Source of the DNA: Trichomonas vaginalis G3
Lineage: Eukaryota; Parabasalia; Trichomonadida; Trichomonadidae
Direction: 5' to 3'
Length of the DNA stretch: 64,000 nucleotides
Assembly (NCBI RefSeq): GCF_026262505.1
Contig: NC_067203.1
Span: 20,751,411-20,815,410 of the forward strand
In this document: positions 59,873 to 64,000 of the stretch, in pieces
Position numbering within the stretch: the stretch's first letter is position 1
Layout of the letters: each line of letters starts with the position of its first letter
Notes under the pieces: generated by a model
The model's database searches: none
What the model saw: only the letters and a program-made list of their open reading frames with translations
Told to the model about the DNA's origin: nothing
Program-made: the position numbers and the translations under genes

Positions 59873-60655
59873 TTCTTCCTCTTTGAAGTTATCGAAATAT
59901 TCTGTTATTTTTTCCTTCAGTAATGTTAAGTCTTCTTTGAATGTAAGTATTGTGCAACCTTTGATGTCATAGTGTGTTTGAGGAAGAGTATTTTTGACAA
60001 TTTCCTTTATTTGCTCATTCGGTGTCATTGAAATCGGTAAGTTTTCACGATAGAACCAGTTTCTGTCAGATTTATATATTTTAGCTAAGTCATAAAAGCT
60101 CTTGTTGTTTCTTCTGACTAAATGCAACATAACCATATCTTTATCTTCTTCTTTCTCCAATTCTTCAGTATATATCATATACCTATAACTCTTTTCCTTT
60201 CCTTTTGGTACTGAACGCGGTATTCTTTTCTGTATGCTTTTGTCTTTGGATTCAATGACTTCATCTTTTGCTTTATATAGTTCATCTAACATCATGAAAA
60301 TATAACAAGCATAACGAGGTGAAGCCCACATTGCTACAGCGTTTACTAAAAGTCTATGAACATAATAACCTTTCAAACAAGGAGCCAAATTCTTGCGATT
60401 TTCATACGGAATCTCTTCATTCTGCAAAGCAATCATATGAGGAAATTCTTCTAAAAGTTCTTTTGTCTGTTGGTTTTCAAACCAATGATATGCTTGCTTT
60501 GTAGAACGAAGAGCATTCATTATACTTTGCATTTGGTACATATCGTCTTTGACTGAACGAATGAGACGTAACTGTTTGTTATACTGTATGTACTCGTATT
60601 CTTCATTTATGGCTTCATGAACGATAGCAGTTGTTGTGTTCTCTGATGTTGACAT
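59870..60655 (-). CDS. Polinton KilA-N protein with a DUF3627-like C-terminus
   Basis: 261 residues from the ATG at 60655 (MSTSENTTTAIVHEAINEEY). The KilA-N fold is at about 45-135: STKQAYHWFENQQTKELLEE and YVHRLLVNAVAMWASPRYAC, then IFMMLDELY, the KilA-N helix that packs the DNA-binding core. The C-terminal SYRYMIYTEELEKEEDKDMV and VRRNNKSFYDLAK resemble DUF3627, the usual partner of KilA-N in large DNA viruses. A role in regulating or binding DNA is likely. The start is at the second possible codon because the sequence before it is shared with the next gene. Confidence 0.75.
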   Translation of the reverse strand: MSTSENTTTAIVHEAINEEYEYIQYNKQLRLIRSVKDDMYQMQSIMNALRSTKQAYHWFENQQTKELLEEFPHMIALQNEEIPYENRKNLAPCLKGYYVHRLLVNAVAMWASPRYACYIFMMLDELYKAKDEVIESKDKSIQKRIPRSVPKGKEKSYRYMIYTEELEKEEDKDMVMLHLVRRNNKSFYDLAKIYKSDRNWFYRENLPISMTPNEQIKEIVKNTLPQTHYDIKGCTILTFKEDLTLLKEKITEYFDNFKEEE

Positions 60656-60690
60656 TACTGTCTTTACATACAAGATAAAAATTTTTGTTA
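60656..60690 (-). promoter_or_regulatory. Start-proximal box shared by Polinton genes
   Basis: On the minus strand TTGTATGTAAAGACAGTA directly precedes the ATG. The same box stands before the ATG at 61354 and, as TTTGTATGTAAAGAT, before the ATG at 62463. Probably a common core promoter or leader. Confidence 0.55.
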
Positions 60691-60742
60691 GGAAAAAATT
60701 AGCGTTATTTTCTGACTTTCACAAAAGACAAAAATAAACGCT

Positions 60743-61354
60743 TTACATGTATTTTTCAGCAACTTCGTCAAATAATTTTATAGCTTTATCTATCTCATCT
60801 ACTTCAAACGTTTCTTTACCTTTTATGGGAGCACCATACATTTTCTCAAACTTTTCGAGTAGTTCTGTTTCTGCGGCTCTCATATCATTAACGAACACAA
60901 CCTTGACTCTATTGACTGTACTGTCATATCTTTGAGTTATATTATATGTTCTTCCTATCTTATATCTCTTTGTATTGAAGTCCTTCGGTTTCTGAACGAT
61001 GTAAAGTAAGCCTTCACTGCAACGTTCTGAGTCGAATGAACCATAAGTTATGAAGTTATATCCAACAACAGGGTCAATCCACAGAAGAATTATTGGTATA
61101 AGACTTTTGTCAATGAGATATGCTGTAGTTCCATAGAATCTTACCGATATCATGAGCTCAGGATTTCTTGTCAAAATTTTCTGAGTAGAAGCAATTCTAA
61201 CCCAGTCCTTTGTTTTCTTTCCAGAAGGTGTTATAATGTCTGACAAAGAATATTTGTTGTATTTCTTACAGTATCTTACGTTTAAATCACCAATTCTAAC
61301 CACTTTGGTGTCATTGTCAATCTTTCTTACTGTTTCAAACTCAATGTTTGACAT
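60743..61354 (-). CDS. Polinton T5orf172 (GIY-YIG-type) protein
   Basis: 203 residues from the ATG at 61354 (MSNIEFETVRKIDNDTKVVR). The N-terminal half (about 10-100) resembles a KilA-N/Bro-N-like DNA-binding region (DWVRIASTQKILTRNPELMI). The C-terminal half is T5orf172/MUG113-like: GLLYIVQKPKDFNTKRYKIG, RTYNITQRYDSTVNRVKVV, then AAETELLEKFEKMYGAPIKG and KETFEVDEIDKAI. The YKIGRT and AE..L..KF positions are characteristic. In this family the domain is GIY-YIG-related and probably nuclease-like. It lies beside a KilA-N gene, an arrangement seen in large DNA viruses. Confidence 0.75.
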   Translation of the reverse strand: MSNIEFETVRKIDNDTKVVRIGDLNVRYCKKYNKYSLSDIITPSGKKTKDWVRIASTQKILTRNPELMISVRFYGTTAYLIDKSLIPIILLWIDPVVGYNFITYGSFDSERCSEGLLYIVQKPKDFNTKRYKIGRTYNITQRYDSTVNRVKVVFVNDMRAAETELLEKFEKMYGAPIKGKETFEVDEIDKAIKLFDEVAEKYM

Positions 61355-61390
61355 TACTGTCTTTACATACAAGATAAAAAAATAAATAAA
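61355..61390 (-). promoter_or_regulatory. Start-proximal box, second copy
   Basis: TTGTATGTAAAGACAGTA before the ATG at 61354. Identical to the box before the KilA-N gene, preceded by TTTTTTATC. Confidence 0.55.
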
Positions 61391-61454
61391 AATAAAACTA
61401 ACTTTATTTTTATCTTTTATGAAAATTCATGAAATTTGGTCATTTTTCAGCAAA

Positions 61455-61520
61455 AATAATGTTTAGGTGAAGAGGTGAGATCTCACCCGTTTTCTCACCT
61501 GTTTTCTCACCTGTTTTTTC
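61455..61520. repeat. Polinton hairpin module, copy C
   Basis: The core GGTGAGATCTCACC (61474-61487) is followed by three TTTCTCACCTG-type half-arms. It lies between two genes on the same strand. Confidence 0.9.
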
Positions 61521-62463
61521 ACAAGCGTTTTACATGAATTGTACGATGTATATTTGAAATCCTAAACAATTTCGTAGCTTCTATTTCTTCTTTTAGTACA
61601 TCGAATGTTTTAATCATGCCGAAAGTCTCTTTATATTTCTTCTTGACGTCAGACAGAAGGAAATCTTCTGCTGTTGGATAGTTTTTATTAAGAAATGTCA
61701 ACATATCCATTTTATCTTCTGCTGGCTTTTCTGCTTCTTTCTTTAAGTCTGCATAGTCGTTTCGCATTCTTTCTATCTCTTTGACTGAGTAGTTATATTT
61801 TCTTATTGCTGCTTTACATTTTGAACATTGCGGCATCATTTTTGCGTTATACATTGAAATAAAACCAGCTAGAACAACTAAGGCGTCAATGGTTTTCTTT
61901 AACTCAAAAGCTGCTGGTTTTATCTGTTCATTCCATACTTTACCTCTTCTATCTTTATCTCTTATCTGCCATACACATTCTGCAATTAATGAAACAAAGT
62001 TGTCGTATGTCTTAAATTCTTCGGATTTGGAAAGGTCAGAAATATTTTTATAAACCATGTCGCAATCTTTGTCCATAACTTTATGGTTGCAATGATATCC
62101 TAGAAACTCATAGTTTACCTTTCGTATGAACTTCTTTATTTCTACTGAGTCAGTTGCTTTGACTTCAATTTCGTCAAATTCGGGAATGGTTAGTTTTTGT
62201 TGCTGAATTTCAGGTAGTTTAGGTAAATGGTCGATGAGGTCCTGCATGTCATAAAGATATTCTTCATTTTCTTCATCCTGTGCGGTACAGTCTAAATTAC
62301 TTGTTAACAGTTCTTGCTTTATCTTCTGGATTTTTGTTTCGAAAGTATATGAAGAAGGAATGAAGTTTTTCATCTCTACCAACATTGACGTAGGATTCAT
62401 GACTAGCGAGTTTGGTGCTGTAGTTGTGGCTTGAATTGCTGTTGTGCCGATTGTTGAAATCAT
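61519..62463 (-). CDS. Polinton protein of unknown function, 314 aa
   Basis: It starts MISTIGTTAIQATTTAPNSL at the ATG at 62463, with the shared start-proximal box just upstream. A largely helical, charged protein with a CSKCKAAIRKY segment (one CxxC near residue 215), and coiled-coil-like stretches (IERMRNDYADLKKEAEKPAE). No family was recognised. Its 20-base segment near 62386-62405 (in the coding sequence) also occurs in the spacer at 59683-59703. Confidence 0.6.
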   Translation of the reverse strand: MISTIGTTAIQATTTAPNSLVMNPTSMLVEMKNFIPSSYTFETKIQKIKQELLTSNLDCTAQDEENEEYLYDMQDLIDHLPKLPEIQQQKLTIPEFDEIEVKATDSVEIKKFIRKVNYEFLGYHCNHKVMDKDCDMVYKNISDLSKSEEFKTYDNFVSLIAECVWQIRDKDRRGKVWNEQIKPAAFELKKTIDALVVLAGFISMYNAKMMPQCSKCKAAIRKYNYSVKEIERMRNDYADLKKEAEKPAEDKMDMLTFLNKNYPTAEDFLLSDVKKKYKETFGMIKTFDVLKEEIEATKLFRISNIHRTIHVKRL

Positions 62464-62480
62464 ATCTTTACATACAAAAT
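62464..62480 (-). promoter_or_regulatory. Start-proximal box, third (variant) copy
   Basis: TTTTGTATGTAAAGAT before the ATG at 62463. Confidence 0.5.
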
Positions 62481-62539
62481 AAAAAAAATAAATAAAAATA
62501 AAACTAACTTTATTTTTTCTATCTTAAGGAAATTCATGA

Positions 62540-62620
62540 AATTTCGTGAGGGTGAAAAAAGAGGTGAAAAAACGGGTGAGATCTCACCTCTTCACCTAAA
62601 ATATATTTTTGGTGTAAATT
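62540..62620. repeat. Polinton hairpin module, copy D (reverse orientation)
   Basis: The core GGTGAGATCTCACC (62575-62588) is followed by TCTTCACCTAAAATATATTT and preceded by GGTGAAAAAAGAGGTG arms and a TTCATGAAA segment. It lies between two same-strand genes. Confidence 0.9.
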
Positions 62621-62698
62621 TATGACAAAAATAAATGGTACCATTAATGATATCATGACTGTTCTCATTCATGTCTGATTTACATCTAATGAAAAAGT

Positions 62699-63783
62699 TT
62701 AGAAGAATTTTCTTATTCTTTCTGGCTTATTTTTGTCTTTCCAGTACTCCCGCTCTAATGGTCCCAGATGTGTTGTCTTTGACTCTCTCAAGTTCTTAGA
62801 TGGTATAACATCTTCAACGCCTCCTTCATATCTTACTTTATAAGTGTCATCGTTTATGTTGTAGCCAAGTATTTCAATAACCACTCCTCGCTTTGCTTCG
62901 TCAATGGTTTCAGCAAGTTTGCCATTACTACTTTCAACTAATTTATGTCGAGGGTAAAACGCAATAGAGTCGTCAGCAGCTTTTATAAGATATCCATTAC
63001 CTTGCGTAGAGTCTACGATATAATAGTTTCTACTTAACCTTAAACGTTTCTTTGTCAACGGCTTGTCGTCAAGAACTACACGAACTTTTGTACCAGGAAT
63101 GAGGGTAAATTGTGTTGAATTTCTGATATTTTGTGTTTGGCTTCGTTTCTTTTGTATATACTTTTCTTCTTGTTGTTGTGTCATTGAATTTGGTGTATGT
63201 CCTGTTGTAGAATGTGTTGAGGAATTATATACTTCGAGAAAATGTTTCATTGTTTCTTCAGTAAAGTCTCGCTCTTGTTTAAATCTCTGAGCGTTCTTAT
63301 GAAGCGGTTTATGATGCCGAGTATGTTATGGTTATGGTCTTCAGTAGTGTAGTGAGTTATGTTATGCTTAATGAGAAAATCTGTGATTTCATTGCTGAGG
63401 TATGCTGAATCTTGGTCTGATGTTAAAGTACTTGGGCTATGTTCTGCTACAAACTTTTGTAAAACTCTTAACACTTCACGAGTTCCTTTATTTTTCATTG
63501 GATATGCATATGCTTTACGAGTGTTAACATTAATGAAGATGAGGAATGGTTTATGTCCTCCTTTTCTGCTTTGAATGAGAGTGTCAAATTGGTATGCGTC
63601 AGGAGTGTTGGAGTAAATTGGTAAAAAGTAGTCGTAAGGGTTTATTTTTGTTTGATGTACAACATTTTTGTCAAAGAACCTTTTCACTTCAGCTCTGTTA
63701 GTAAATCCCCAACTCTTTGCAGCTTCATTGAACTTCTTAAATGACCTCCATGGATGTTGTTCGAATACTTCTTTCAAGCTCAT
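62699..63783 (-). pseudogene. Polinton retrovirus-type integrase, broken
   Basis: A DDE integrase gene on the minus strand, broken by about one break. The core includes PDAYQFDTLIQSRKGGHKPF (catalytic Asp region), FLIFINVNTRKAYAYPM and STLTSDQDSAYLSNEITDFL (second Asp). A C-terminal chromo/SH3-like region has RGVVIEILGYNINDDTYKVR and GGVEDVIPSKNLRESK. The gene begins MSLKEVFEQHPW at 63783. Integrases insert Polintons into host DNA. It lies, as usual in the family, towards one side of the element. Confidence 0.85.
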
Positions 63784-63823
63784 TTATGTAAAGTTAAAGA
63801 TTTTATTCAAGGCTCAAGCGCGT

Positions 63824-64000
63824 TCAATGAACTCTATACCATGCGAATACAGTCATAAATGGTGGCATATAATCTTCACCCGAGCCTGTTGGATTTGTTG
63901 TGAAAGTGTGTGAATGATTTCCTGTGGTTCCACAGAAAATACCTGCGCTTGAATCTACTGGGTCACTTGAAATATCATATCTATGCATTCCCTGTCTATC
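63824..64000 (-). CDS. Polinton protein, C-terminal part, phage tail-collar/fibre-like (partial)
   Basis: 58 codons run in from the window edge to a stop at 63824-63826. It contains GIFCGTTGNHSHTFTTNPTG and ends YMPPFMTVFAWYRVH. His-Ser-His in a Gly/Thr-rich stretch, followed by a closing MPPF-like strand, is typical of the C-terminus of phage tail-collar and short tail-fibre proteins. If correct it would be a spike or fibre-like protein. Only the end is visible. Confidence 0.5.
   Translation of the reverse strand, partial: DRQGMHRYDISSDPVDSSAGIFCGTTGNHSHTFTTNPTGSGEDYMPPFMTVFAWYRVH

Larger units (their letters stand above)
50160..64000. mobile_element. Polinton/Maverick virus-like element, running off the right edge
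   Basis: At least 13.8 kb with the core Polinton set: major capsid, minor capsid, protein-primed DNA polymerase B and retrovirus-type integrase, plus KilA-N and T5orf172 genes typical of large DNA viruses. It looks partly broken: the polymerase and integrase carry about five breaks together, while the capsid and most small genes look whole, which suggests a fairly young copy. The left terminus is proposed near 50160, where AGTATCCCTAAG begins a short GC-richer stretch quite unlike the flank, but the other terminus is outside the window so terminal repeats cannot be verified. Packaging ATPase and maturation protease are not seen and may lie to the right. Confidence 0.85.

Noticed and set aside
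50436-64000. Free DNA virus genome rather than an integrated element
   Set aside because: Presence of an integrase, the broken genes and the host-type flank to the left favour an integrated Polinton/Maverick.

Overview
The window looks like nuclear DNA of a trichomonad parabasalid, most like Trichomonas vaginalis or a close relative. The evidence is compact, apparently intronless genes in AT-rich spacers, members of families greatly expanded in trichomonads (BspA-like leucine-rich repeat protein, DUF3447-type ankyrin proteins, BTB proteins with discoidin-like tails, small Myb and Rab proteins), Inr-like TCAYWY boxes 6-30 bases before several ATGs, and Polinton/Maverick virus-like elements. 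Species assignment is inference.

Layout. 1-1224 is the end of one virus-like element: a partial basic, Gln-rich gene at the edge, then a non-coding tract of tandem and inverted repeats, ending next to a 29-base T run. 1470-48850 is host DNA. In order it carries a BspA-like LRR protein, an ankyrin protein and an ankyrin relic, a small lipidated-looking protein, an unknown protein, a possible VPS9-domain protein, a 1.25-kaa coiled-coil protein, an RRM protein, an FMN/iron-sulfur DHODH-like enzyme, a Rab, a Myb protein, the BBSome subunit BBS8/TTC8, a head-to-head BTB pair, a membrane PLD-like protein, glucosidase II alpha, a RapGAP protein, two more ankyrin proteins and a DUF4838 surface protein whose C-terminus is frameshifted. 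Small non-coding transposons lie between these genes: at least three TTAA-ended inverted-repeat elements and one 1.67-kb Mutator-like element with a probable 9-bp target duplication.

From about 50160 to the right edge lies a second Polinton/Maverick. It has a whole-looking major capsid gene, minor capsid gene, KilA-N and T5orf172 genes and several small genes, together with a broken protein-primed DNA polymerase B and a broken integrase (about five breaks in total). No packaging ATPase or maturation protease is visible; they may lie beyond the edge. The capsid genes still being open suggests a fairly young copy.

The most interesting unexplained structures are three. The first is a hairpin module repeated between Polinton genes and in the left-edge element, where the stem sequence differs but pairing is kept. 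The second is a pair of adjacent hairpins at 28345-28481 that pair best as + strand RNA. The third is a related set of TTAA-ended small elements. No tRNA, rRNA or CRISPR array was recognised.
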